From Euryarchaeota archaeon UBA86 (GTDB lineage: Archaea; Thermoplasmatota; Poseidoniia; Poseidoniales; Thalassarchaeaceae), in assembly GCA_002503055.1 (NCBI GenBank), contig DAQX01000025.1, positions 750-41,073 on the forward strand: a stretch of DNA of 40,324 bases. The letters are read 5' to 3'. The position numbers were made by a program, and so were the translations under genes. Of the stretch, positions 30,949-38,690 are shown one piece after another. Within the stretch, counting starts at the first letter, position 1. The number at the start of each line of letters is the position of its first letter. The notes beneath the pieces are model-generated. The model was not told the DNA's origin. It saw only the letters and a list, made by a program, of their open reading frames with translations, and did no database searches.

Positions 30949-32496
30949 ATGGTCTGCCGCCATTCAGCTAGCGGGATTCTACTCGCCATCATATTTTCAC
31001 TGTCTATATTGGCAACTCCGGTATCTGCAGATGACGAGAAGATGTTCGAGGCAGCCGGTTCAGCAGAAGTTGCAATAACAGGCGAACCAATACATGTCGG
31101 CGATGCTTTCTCTGTCTCTATTCTAGTTCATAATAAAGGTTCTGAGACAGGCTCTGTTAGATTGGAACTCACTTCTATTGAAGGAACCATTCTTTCTAAT
31201 GGAACTGAAACTGAAATCAGCCCTGGTTCTAGCAGAGAAGTGGTGGTGGAACTAACTCCGATGAAAGCTGGTTTGATGGAAGTGAATTGGGAAGTTACAA
31301 GTGATGATGGAGGAGTTTCTTCGGAATTACAAGGAACAATTGAGATTCAAGTTCTTGAGAGTCAAACACTTTCTGTGAATTTTGAGTTAACTGAATGGAC
31401 ATTGGCTGAAGGTTTGTTTTGTGACTTCTCAATTGCACTTTCAGATGGCAAATCACGCCTAGTGAAGGTCTCAGTTTCTTTAATCGAGTCAGGCGAATCA
31501 ACACTAGTACAGGAATTTGAAATATTGATGAATCCAGGAATTCGTTCGCTACGGTCGGATCTCGGATATCCCGAAGCTTCAATGATTTCTATTTCATTGT
31601 CATCTATTGGTTGGACTCCCTTCAACTCTGTTTCCAACTTATCTTGGAACATCCCGGTGACTCCTCCAGTAGTATCTCCATCTGTCGCAATAGGAGAGTA
31701 TGAGCCAGAGAGTCCTAATCCCGGAGACATGATAACTCTAGGTTACACACTGAGCAATTCAGGAGATTCCTCGACACTACCTGGAATTCTTAGATTTGTT
31801 AGTAACTCCGATGGAGGGATGATACTAGCAGAAGTTTCAGTTTCTACTATATCGGCCGGAGGCTCGTCCTCAGGTACAATTAACATAGGCCCTTGGCCCG
31901 ATTCTCAGGTTGTAGAGGCAGACTTGGTTTGGTCAATGGATGGTTCTTTTGCTAGCGACTCAATCTCAATTTCATCCGAGTCCGATGTTGATACAGGCAT
32001 CAATTTACCCTTTGACATCATGGCGGCATTGTACGGTGCTATTCTTGGATTGGCTGTAGTATTAATTGGATTAATAGTGATGAGAGCAGTATCTGAGCGC
32101 ACACCCAGTACTGAATCCGAGGACAAGGTACTCAGGGAATCTAGAATCACCCTCAGACAAGAATCAACTTCGGACAAAAAGGAAATTCCCTGTCCAAGTT
32201 GTCCACAACGACTGAAAATTCCAGTTTCCCATACTGGCATGGTGAAATGTCCCGCTTGTAGTAGTCAATTCTCCGCTTCACCAGATGAAAACGAAATTGA
32301 CGAGATGGCGACACCTCAGAAAACCATCGATTCATCCTCTGAGCCAGAGACACCTTCGATAGTTACTGTATCATCGTCCGAGGATGAAATATCTTGCCCG
32401 GAATGTCAACAAATGCTCAGAATCCCATTAGATAGGAGACCAGTACATTCTAGATGTCCTGCCTGTAGAACTGAGTTTCTAGCGGAGGTCGGTTGA
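30949..32496 (+). CDS. Signal-peptide, Ig-like, single-span membrane protein with cytoplasmic zinc ribbons
   Basis: A 515-residue protein with clear modular layout. The signal peptide (1-27) ends ATPVSA. Extracytoplasmic beta domains run from about 35 to 360; at least two are of the CARDB/Ig-like type (GDAFSVSILVHNKGSETGSV near 50 and GDMITLGYTLSNSGDSS near 255). One transmembrane helix spans about 357-380. The cytoplasmic tail carries two zinc ribbons, CPSCPQRLKI...CPACSSQF (about 418-445) and CPECQQML...CPACRTEF (about 483-510), joined by a Ser/Glu-rich linker. The pairing of outside-facing Ig domains and inside-facing zinc ribbons suggests a surface-to-cytoplasm adaptor. It heads a three-gene operon with a DtxR-type regulator and a polytopic membrane protein. 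No known family recognised. Confidence 0.8.
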   Translation: MVCRHSASGILLAIIFSLSILATPVSADDEKMFEAAGSAEVAITGEPIHVGDAFSVSILVHNKGSETGSVRLELTSIEGTILSNGTETEISPGSSREVVVELTPMKAGLMEVNWEVTSDDGGVSSELQGTIEIQVLESQTLSVNFELTEWTLAEGLFCDFSIALSDGKSRLVKVSVSLIESGESTLVQEFEILMNPGIRSLRSDLGYPEASMISISLSSIGWTPFNSVSNLSWNIPVTPPVVSPSVAIGEYEPESPNPGDMITLGYTLSNSGDSSTLPGILRFVSNSDGGMILAEVSVSTISAGGSSSGTINIGPWPDSQVVEADLVWSMDGSFASDSISISSESDVDTGINLPFDIMAALYGAILGLAVVLIGLIVMRAVSERTPSTESEDKVLRESRITLRQESTSDKKEIPCPSCPQRLKIPVSHTGMVKCPACSSQFSASPDENEIDEMATPQKTIDSSSEPETPSIVTVSSSEDEISCPECQQMLRIPLDRRPVHSRCPACRTEFLAEVG

Positions 32497-32497
32497 G

Positions 32498-33154
32498 GTG
32501 AAAGAATTTAGCGAATTCGAAGAGATGTACTTGAAAAGACTCTTTGAAGCACACTCTGAAAATCCCTCTGCGATCATCAAAACCACTACCCTAGCGGAGA
32601 TGATGGATGTTAGTCCTCCCTCCTCAACTGAGATGATACAAAGACTCGCAATCAGGGGCCTAGTAACGCATATTCCCTACAAAGGTTGTAGGCTTACTCC
32701 AGAAGGTTTCCAAGAAGCAGCAAAAATCAAACGAAGAGAAGGCCTAGTGGAAATTCTACTTACCGAGGTAATTGGTTATGAAGGTAGCATAAACGAGGCG
32801 GCATGCAAGATTGAGCATGCAATTGATGAAGGCCTCGAAATAGCACTCGATAGGATGCTAGGGTTTCCCGAAAAGACCCCCGATGGTGAAAAGATTCCCG
32901 TAATACAAAGGCACATTGAGCCCATTCGAACTGGAATTCTAATTCCACTAAGTGCACTTCCAGTAGGTAGTAAAGCAACAGTCGAGATGATTGTAATGAA
33001 ACCCACTGACTCTCGTACATTAGAATTGGCTGGCCTAGGTGTGGGGGCATCAGTAGAATCCAGAAGTGACGGTTTGTATTCGTCAGGCAATAAACTCGAG
33101 ATGTCCAAATCCGCAGCTCTGAGAATTCTTGCTAGGACCGAAGAGGTGTTCTGA
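32498..33154 (+). CDS. DtxR/MntR-family metal-dependent transcriptional regulator
   Basis: This 218-residue protein has the three DtxR parts: a winged helix (about 5-75, VSPPSSTEMIQRLAIRGLV), a dimerisation/metal domain (about 76-140), and a C-terminal SH3/FeoA-like domain (about 145-218). Aligned by pattern to DtxR, the primary metal site is intact: M10, C103, E106 and H107 (DtxR M10, C102, E105, H106). In the ancillary site the positions of H79 and H98 are Glu81 and Asn99, while E83 is kept (E85). Cys rather than Glu at 103 favours the iron-type over the manganese-type sensor. GTG start; TGATG overlap with the next gene. It may act on the palindrome at 30886-30904. Confidence 0.9.
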   Translation: MKEFSEFEEMYLKRLFEAHSENPSAIIKTTTLAEMMDVSPPSSTEMIQRLAIRGLVTHIPYKGCRLTPEGFQEAAKIKRREGLVEILLTEVIGYEGSINEAACKIEHAIDEGLEIALDRMLGFPEKTPDGEKIPVIQRHIEPIRTGILIPLSALPVGSKATVEMIVMKPTDSRTLELAGLGVGASVESRSDGLYSSGNKLEMSKSAALRILARTEEVF

Positions 33155-34707
33155 TGGACAATCAAGACGATTTAGACTCCTTAGCAGATTCAATCAGTGA
33201 TGTGGTTCTACCTGCTCCTGAGATTCAACAACCACAGGTTAGTTTGGTTGAGGAATCTACTATGGATGACCGGATAGAGATGTTACGCTCTAGGGAAGAG
33301 ATGTTACTGAGGATAGACAGAATGCTGATTAGTAGCGGTTCTAGGCTAGTTCTATTCCTGCCATTGATTGTAATTGTCCTTTATGGACTCGCTCAGGCAT
33401 TTTCAGATAACGACCCTGAATGGTGGACAAATCATCTCGAATCAGTAGCTTGGGGGTCGAATATCTCTACGGCGATTTATGGACTCTCTTTGTTATTGCT
33501 CGTAGCAGACACAGCGATGTTAATACTGCTTTTTTGGCTGATATCTACAACCAAGTCAATATTTTCATTGGAGTCCAGTGAATTGACTAGACTCGGTCTG
33601 ACCTTCAAGAGTTCTCATGGCTACGCTGAGATGAGGGCTACAATCGATGGTGCAATCAGACAATTGGGAATTACGACTACTCTAATTTCTCTTGCTGCAA
33701 TAATGTTAGGTTTGGTCATTTGGCTACCCGAGGATAACACTGTAACTCCATTTTTGTTTGCTCTATCTACAGGAGCACTGCTGAGCGGACATGGTGTACA
33801 CATGGTTTCTGAACGCTCTCGTTTCAACACCAGTGAACCATGGGGCATGCTACAGGCATTCTCACCACCAATTCATCCCGCCCTTCTAAACAGGCCATTT
33901 ACTGATGTCATTAGGGCCCATGTAGACCCTTTACTAGCCGTCAGGATGTCGGAGTATCTATCTTCAATCGAACCTTCAATCAGAGAGGGTAGCACTAGGA
34001 GAGACCTACAGGAAACACTCCTTCATCTTCTCTATCTAAGAAGATCTTCTCTCATAGACGAGAATCAATTCAGGTCCGCTTTTGAACCAATGCTTGACTC
34101 TTCGACAATCGAACGACTATTCAATCACCCCGAACTAGGGGAGGAGACATGGGACCGATTACTCTCTAGGGCACGTTCAGAGTGCGCACCGTTCTTCCGA
34201 ATACATGATCGACTCAGGATGAGCAGGCTTGGAGCAAGTACCTCGGGCGATATCTGGCTAGATGTAGATATGGAGAACCTTGTAGTCGGACAGGCCAATC
34301 TATTTGCTTTCGTCCTAAATCAGGGAAATACTCCTCTGGATTTGGTTTTGAGAGTCCAGACTCCCGATTTTAGACCTCAGGAATGTGTCTACAGACTCAA
34401 CGCACAGCCGATGAATCTAGGTTCGGAAGTGAGCGAAGAATTGTATTCGAAACTACCTTCACTAATCTCATCTACAAATATAATCTGGCAAAGCCTGTTG
34501 CCTTCGGCGATGGGTGAAGCAACAGTTACACTTCGTCTTGAGGATGAGGCTGGAAATCTCATCTCCGGACGAGTACTTACTGTTCAGATTAGATCGGACC
34601 TTCTAACACGAGTCAGAATGTCGCTTGGAGGATTGTTCATGTTGGGTGCCGTGGTAGTTACAATCTCTCCATTCCTTCCATTCTTGTTCAATCTCATAGG
34701 ACTATGA
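33154..34707 (+). CDS. Polytopic membrane protein with internal beta domain, unknown function
   Basis: I do not recognise a family for this 517-residue protein. The N-terminus (1-60) is acidic and soluble. Four hydrophobic helices follow (about 64-84, 103-131, 170-192, 197-218). A soluble region runs from 220 to 485, with helices (IEPSIREGSTRRDLQETLLHLL is part of one, split here for description) and then an Ig/CARDB-like beta segment (DVDMENLVVGQANLFAFVLN near 370). A last helix pair lies at the C-terminus (about 490-515). The ATG overlaps the regulator stop, so synthesis is coupled to it. The beta segment echoes the Ig-like domains of the first protein of this operon, which suggests the two act together at the membrane. 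Confidence 0.75.
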   Translation: MDNQDDLDSLADSISDVVLPAPEIQQPQVSLVEESTMDDRIEMLRSREEMLLRIDRMLISSGSRLVLFLPLIVIVLYGLAQAFSDNDPEWWTNHLESVAWGSNISTAIYGLSLLLLVADTAMLILLFWLISTTKSIFSLESSELTRLGLTFKSSHGYAEMRATIDGAIRQLGITTTLISLAAIMLGLVIWLPEDNTVTPFLFALSTGALLSGHGVHMVSERSRFNTSEPWGMLQAFSPPIHPALLNRPFTDVIRAHVDPLLAVRMSEYLSSIEPSIREGSTRRDLQETLLHLLYLRRSSLIDENQFRSAFEPMLDSSTIERLFNHPELGEETWDRLLSRARSECAPFFRIHDRLRMSRLGASTSGDIWLDVDMENLVVGQANLFAFVLNQGNTPLDLVLRVQTPDFRPQECVYRLNAQPMNLGSEVSEELYSKLPSLISSTNIIWQSLLPSAMGEATVTLRLEDEAGNLISGRVLTVQIRSDLLTRVRMSLGGLFMLGAVVVTISPFLPFLFNLIGL

Positions 34708-34746
34708 TTCAGGTCCTTTCAAAGGTAATGCCCTTGTGGCGCAATT

Positions 34747-35724
34747 GTGTCCGAAGAAGACCCTATCCAGAGTGATGACCTCAGGACTAGGTTACATGCG
34801 ATGGAAACTAGATTGCGCAGGATGCGTGACCAGAGAAGCAATCACAATGAGAATGCTAAGAGGGCTGCTGATTCGAGAGATTCCGTCCAAAATCAAGGCA
34901 AGGAGCTCAGGGAACGAATCGGTGAGAGGCTCGAGGAGCAAAAGGAAGTCAGGGCCAGAGCTAAGGTGCATCAGGCCAGGCGTGATGAAATTCAGAAGCA
35001 GATTGGAGAATTAATTCAACAAAAACGAGGTAGGAGGGACGAGGGAAACAAATCAGTAGTAATCGAACTCTCTGAAACAGTTGGCGAAATTGATCGTATC
35101 GAGAATCAGATAATGACTGACGGCAACCTATCGTTGAAGAAAGAAAATAGATTACTCAAGAAACTCAAAAATCTAATCTCAAAAAGAGATGAACTGATGC
35201 CGGCAGTTCAGGAACTACAAGTCATCGAAATCGACCTAGGCGATATGGAAGGTTCAATCCAGATACTTCGCACAGAGGCTGATGCTCAGCACCAAGCAAT
35301 GCTCGATGCGAATAAGGAGGCAGACCAGATTTGGGAAGAAATCAAGCCAATGCTCGAAGAGAGGGACTTCCTTAGGGCCGAGGGCGACAGATTACACGCT
35401 GCTTTCGTTGCGGCCAGAGAGTCAGCCGACAAGGTACATTCGGACATGAAGGAGTTACTAGACCAAGTGAACCAGATTCGAGATGAAATGAAGGCTCAGC
35501 GAGAAGAGAGGGAGAGAATAATCAGAGAACATAACGAATCAGTCAGAGAGGCCACAAAGACTCCGGATCAAGACGAGGAATTGGCAGAATCTTTGACTGA
35601 ACAACTTCTTGAGAGTGGCTCCATTACTCTGGGTGGGACCAGAGCCAATTCTTCCGATAGAGAAACATCACGTAAGAAGAAAAAAACACGCAGATTGGGA
35701 ACTACAAGAGGAAAGCGCGATTGA
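34747..35724 (+). CDS. Coiled-coil protein, paralogue 4
   Basis: A 325-residue charged helical protein of the same family as the three minus-strand coiled-coil genes. The first coil (about 10-100) has the RRDEIQKQIGELI-type repeat. A middle segment (GNLSLKKENRLLKKLKNLI, 126-144) resembles the short loop-helix seen in the family. The second coil (about 150-262) holds H182, W196, H217 and H231, the same 14-21-14 spacing as paralogue 1 with one His replaced by Trp. It ends in a basic tail, KKKKTRRLGTTRGKRD. The start is GTG, 39 bases after the membrane protein gene, so it may belong to the DtxR operon. It abuts the convergent pdxS gene with no spacer. Confidence 0.85.
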   Translation: MSEEDPIQSDDLRTRLHAMETRLRRMRDQRSNHNENAKRAADSRDSVQNQGKELRERIGERLEEQKEVRARAKVHQARRDEIQKQIGELIQQKRGRRDEGNKSVVIELSETVGEIDRIENQIMTDGNLSLKKENRLLKKLKNLISKRDELMPAVQELQVIEIDLGDMEGSIQILRTEADAQHQAMLDANKEADQIWEEIKPMLEERDFLRAEGDRLHAAFVAARESADKVHSDMKELLDQVNQIRDEMKAQREERERIIREHNESVREATKTPDQDEELAESLTEQLLESGSITLGGTRANSSDRETSRKKKKTRRLGTTRGKRD

Positions 35725-36717
35725 TTACCAACCACGCTCTTCCATTCTCACTTCTAGCTTGTCTATTTCCAAACCATCCATTGGCTTACCAGCCATCATC
35801 GCCGAAGCCTCAGTTACCTTGTTTGGATCATTGAAGTGGTGTGTAGACATTACAATAGCGGAGGCAGTAGTTGCGGGATCTTCGGACTTGAATATCCCGG
35901 AGCCAACAAACACACCATCCATCCCATGACGCATTAGCAAAGCTGCATCCGCAGGAGTGGCAATTCCACCAGCAGAGAATGTAACGACAGGAAGTCGCCC
36001 CATTTCCTTAACCTCGCCTAGGATTTCAACTATGGCATCGTGGCATGCATCCATGCTTCCGAAAGGAGTATTCTCTACAATCAAATCGTGCTCGCTGGCG
36101 TCTTCGATTCTACGAAAACCATCCGATACCTTTCGGGCCATAACTTCAAACTCAGCATCGTTAGCACTCTGGAGAAGAGCCAACTCTTGCGAAACAAGTC
36201 TAGCGTGTTGAATTGCACTCACTACATTTCCAGTTCCAGCTTCTCCCTTGGTACGAATCATTGCAGCACCTTCCATTATTCTCCTGCATGCTTCACCTAG
36301 GTTAGTGCATCCGCAAACGAATGGAATAGTGAAATCGTTCTTGGCGATATGGTAAAATGGATCCGCAGGAGTCAGAACCTCGCTTTCATCAACCATATCA
36401 ACTCCGAGTTCCTGCAGTACGCGAGCCTCTTCATCATGACCGATTCTGGCCTTCGCCATGACTGGAATGCTGGTGGTATCGATGATTCCTCTAATGAGGT
36501 CTGGATGACTCATCCTAGCAACTCCTCCGTCAGCCCTGATATCTGCTGGAACTCTCTCAAGTGCCATCACTGCAGTTGCACCAGCATCCTCTGCAATATG
36601 CGCTTGCTCAGGAGTGACGACATCCATAATGACGCCACCTTCCTGCATCTTGGCGAAACCTCGCTTTAGCAACTCTGTGCCATGCCTCATCTTATTGAGA
36701 TCTACCAGTTGGGTCAT
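35725..36717 (-). CDS. pdxS: Pyridoxal 5'-phosphate synthase subunit PdxS
   Basis: PdxS condenses ribose 5-phosphate, glyceraldehyde 3-phosphate and ammonia into pyridoxal phosphate. The 330-residue TIM-barrel protein shows GVIMDVVTPEQA, MALERVPADIR, the Schiff-base lysine in VMAKARIGH, the second lysine in MIRTKGEAGTGN, and the phosphate-binding segments FSAGGIATPADAALLM and DGVFVGSGIFKS. Length is slightly above the usual 290-300, with a short N-terminal extension. Its glutaminase partner PdxT is not adjacent. It is the last of three minus-strand genes with modest spacing and abuts coiled-coil paralogue 4. Confidence 0.97.
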   Translation of the reverse strand: MTQLVDLNKMRHGTELLKRGFAKMQEGGVIMDVVTPEQAHIAEDAGATAVMALERVPADIRADGGVARMSHPDLIRGIIDTTSIPVMAKARIGHDEEARVLQELGVDMVDESEVLTPADPFYHIAKNDFTIPFVCGCTNLGEACRRIMEGAAMIRTKGEAGTGNVVSAIQHARLVSQELALLQSANDAEFEVMARKVSDGFRRIEDASEHDLIVENTPFGSMDACHDAIVEILGEVKEMGRLPVVTFSAGGIATPADAALLMRHGMDGVFVGSGIFKSEDPATTASAIVMSTHHFNDPNKVTEASAMMAGKPMDGLEIDKLEVRMEERGW

Positions 36718-36764
36718 AGCCTAGCCTCGGGCCATTGCCTCATGAACCCTTGTAACGGTCGAAT

Positions 36765-37043
36765 TCAGGAATCTGCTAGCACAGGAGAGTCACCTTCGGC
36801 AACGGGTAGGTCGGGGGCCTCATCCTCATTCTTGTCTAGCCAATCCATCTCCTCATCTGGTAAATCACAATCTGAAAAGATAGCTTCGACAGGGCATTCA
36901 GGAACGCAAGCAGCACAGTCTATGCACTCATCTGGATCGATGACTAGGTACTCATCAGCTTCCCTGAAACACTCAACGGGACAAACCGCCACACAATCTT
37001 GGTATTTGCACTTGACACAAGCACTAGTAACAACATGAGGCAT
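36765..37043 (-). CDS. fdxA: 7Fe-type ferredoxin ([3Fe-4S][4Fe-4S])
   Basis: A 92-residue ferredoxin closely resembling Azotobacter-type FdI/FdxA. The first motif is ACVKCKYQDCVAVCPVECF, in which the cysteine spacing (C-x7-C-x3-C) fits the 3Fe/4Fe arrangement. The second is DECIDCAACVPECPVEAI, which supplies three ligands of the 4Fe cluster and one of the 3Fe cluster. An acidic tail follows (EEMDWLDKNEDEAPDLP). Such proteins serve as low-potential electron carriers, often with oxidoreductases or under oxidative stress. It is distinct from the ferredoxin-like gene in the respiratory operon. The ATG at 37043 gives the exact family N-terminus. Confidence 0.93.
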   Translation of the reverse strand: MPHVVTSACVKCKYQDCVAVCPVECFREADEYLVIDPDECIDCAACVPECPVEAIFSDCDLPDEEMDWLDKNEDEAPDLPVAEGDSPVLADS

Positions 37044-37091
37044 AATTCTCAGTTTATGAGATTCCGATTAGCATATCAACGCTTGTATAAA

Positions 37092-37532
37092 TCACGCATT
37101 CTCAATTAGTTCATGAAACAATTTCGATGTTACCGCTTCAACATCCTGGCCGGGATAAGACTCAATTTTGAACCGTCCCTTGGCAGTGGATTCATCATTC
37201 CCTTCTCCAGCCAAAGAAACATTTCCACATACCAATTCCGATAAGGAGATTCTAACATGTAGGATCTTGTCTGAGTCAAGCCTGCTTGAGATACCATTGT
37301 CGATGAGGTTTTGCAAGCTATCCTTACCCAATTTTGATAGTGCATTAATGGATGCCTTTCTACCAGAAACACTAGCCTCGATAATAGTCTGTTCAGAGCC
37401 ATGCCAAGACTTACCTTTCTCCAAAATAATTTCACAACTATCTCCAGTCAGCCAGACAAGACTCTCTTGAATCAGTGGCACATCATCAACAGCGCTAGCA
37501 TGAACTCTCCACCGTGCGCTATGCAGCCCCAT
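37092..37532 (-). CDS. RNA-binding protein of the archaeal exosome-associated (PF01877-type) family
   Basis: This 146-residue alpha/beta protein shows the family pattern. An N-terminal strand for a vertebrate-unlike RNA-binding fold (RWRVHASAVDD) comes first. It is followed by a KSWHGSEQTIIEASVSGRK segment corresponding to the 'G-x-H/Y-G-N-x-I' motif. Next is a helix with SRLDSDKILHVRISLSEL corresponding to 'LD-x(n)-L-x-R-x(3)-Q'. A final strand FKIESYPG closes it. Such proteins are annotated as exosome subunits or RNA-binding proteins with 5S-like fold. Here the Asn after HG is replaced (HGSE), so RNA contacts may differ. The assignment is by pattern and moderately firm. It lies between the ferredoxin gene and the divergent S3Ae gene. 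Confidence 0.65.
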   Translation of the reverse strand: MGLHSARWRVHASAVDDVPLIQESLVWLTGDSCEIILEKGKSWHGSEQTIIEASVSGRKASINALSKLGKDSLQNLIDNGISSRLDSDKILHVRISLSELVCGNVSLAGEGNDESTAKGRFKIESYPGQDVEAVTSKLFHELIENA

Positions 37533-37600
37533 GAGTCTAGCAGAGAAAACTCCAACTTAATGCTCTCGCGCTAAGATTCTCAGGTTCCTTGGAGGCTTTG

Positions 37601-37657
37601 ATTCATATACTCGGGGCAGGTCGCACGGCTCGCGTACGAGGTAGCCCTCGGTAGGAG
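37601..37657 (+). promoter_or_regulatory. Candidate promoter and leader of the S3Ae gene
   Basis: An A/T-rich TTCATATA element at about 37602-37609 stands in a GC-rich surround and would place a start site near 37630. In the predicted leader, CGAGG (37637-37641) and CCTCG (37646-37650) form a 5-bp hairpin with a TAGC loop just before the GGAG ribosome binding site (about 37653-37656). A leader hairpin next to the binding site would allow ribosomal-protein feedback, which is speculation. Confidence 0.35.
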
Positions 37658-37666
37658 TCCGATGTC

Positions 37667-38686
37667 ATGGCAAAAGGAGCAGCAGCCAGGGCAGCGGCAC
37701 GTAGGCAGCGCGACAAGTGGAAGTCTAAGCGCTGGTTCAGTATCAGGGCCCCTAGAAATCCCTGGTCATTCAAGGTCATTGGAGAGACAATAGCCGAAGA
37801 CAAAGAGATGCTCATCGGGCGTCAGTACGAGATTCTTCAATACGAACTTGACGGCGATTTCTCAAAGATGAATGTTAAGGTGCAGTTCAGAATTCACGAA
37901 GTTATCGGCTCAGACGCTCTGACCGAGTACATCGGTCACGAACTCCTAAAGGATCACATCAGAAGACAAGTTCGCCGCGAAAGAGGAAAAATCGATGACA
38001 CAATCGACATGGTCACAAAGGATGGCTACTACATCAGAGTCAAGCCGATGATGATTTCTCGCAACAGAATCAAGGCCAGCCAGAAGCAGGAAATGAGGGC
38101 CCAAGCAAGGGATTTAATCATCAAGTTCGGTGCTACAAACACTTGGATAGAATTGCAGAAGGCGTCTCTTGATGGCACACTAGAGACGCAGATTCGTGAA
38201 GCAGTCTCCAAGATTCAACCTGTCAGGGATGTGATGATTAGAAGAACTCAACTTATCCAATCCGGTGTTCAGGTCAATGACGGACCCACTCTAGAGGAGA
38301 TTATCTCTCAGGAAGAGGAGAACAAGAAAGCCGAGGCAGTCGAGGAAGAAGAGAGTCTTGCTGATACTGTTGCCGAGGCAGTCGAGGATGTAGTCGATGA
38401 AATCAAGGAGGCAGCAACCGAAGTTGCCGACGAGTTGAAGATTGGTTCAGGCACTACTGCGGTCGACGCTGCAGTTGAGGGCGCGATCGAGATTGCTGAA
38501 GAAGTAGTTGAGTCGGCAAAGGAAGTAGTAGAGGCGGTGAAAGAAGAAGTTTCTGAAGCAATCAGCGGAGACTCCGACACCGATTATGAATCCATGAAAG
38601 TCCCTGAGTTGAAGGCGCTACTCAAGGAGGCTGGAAAACCAGTCTCAGGCAAGAAGGCCGAGCTAATCGAGCGCCTCAAGGAGTGA
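37667..38686 (+). CDS. rps3ae: Ribosomal protein S3Ae with C-terminal SAP domain
   Basis: This small-subunit protein (eukaryotic eS1) sits near the mRNA exit. Residues 1 to about 215 are the S3Ae core: KWKSKRWFSIRAP, a GRQYEILQYELDGDFSKM segment, and KPMMISRNRIKASQKQEMR. Typical archaeal S3Ae ends there at about 200-220. Here an Ala/Glu/Val-rich acidic linker follows (about 220-300), and then a C-terminal helix-turn-helix unit MKVPELKALLKEAGKPVSGK with KAELIERLKE. That is a textbook SAP domain, a nucleic-acid-binding module. The ATG has GGAG ten bases upstream; an out-of-frame ATG four bases earlier is ignored. The phosphorylase gene follows after four bases. Confidence 0.93.
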   Translation: MAKGAAARAAARRQRDKWKSKRWFSIRAPRNPWSFKVIGETIAEDKEMLIGRQYEILQYELDGDFSKMNVKVQFRIHEVIGSDALTEYIGHELLKDHIRRQVRRERGKIDDTIDMVTKDGYYIRVKPMMISRNRIKASQKQEMRAQARDLIIKFGATNTWIELQKASLDGTLETQIREAVSKIQPVRDVMIRRTQLIQSGVQVNDGPTLEEIISQEEENKKAEAVEEEESLADTVAEAVEDVVDEIKEAATEVADELKIGSGTTAVDAAVEGAIEIAEEVVESAKEVVEAVKEEVSEAISGDSDTDYESMKVPELKALLKEAGKPVSGKKAELIERLKE

Positions 38687-38690
38687 TTCC

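Noticed and set aside
38370..38560. Repetitive GAGGCAGTCGAGGA-like stretches that look like a tandem DNA repeat
   Set aside because: They encode the low-complexity acidic linker of S3Ae; units are irregular in length and sequence, so there is no true repeat array.
38308..38580. Minus-strand frame made almost only of Ser, Ala and Thr
   Set aside because: It is the reverse reading of the acidic Ala/Glu/Val linker of S3Ae, not a gene.
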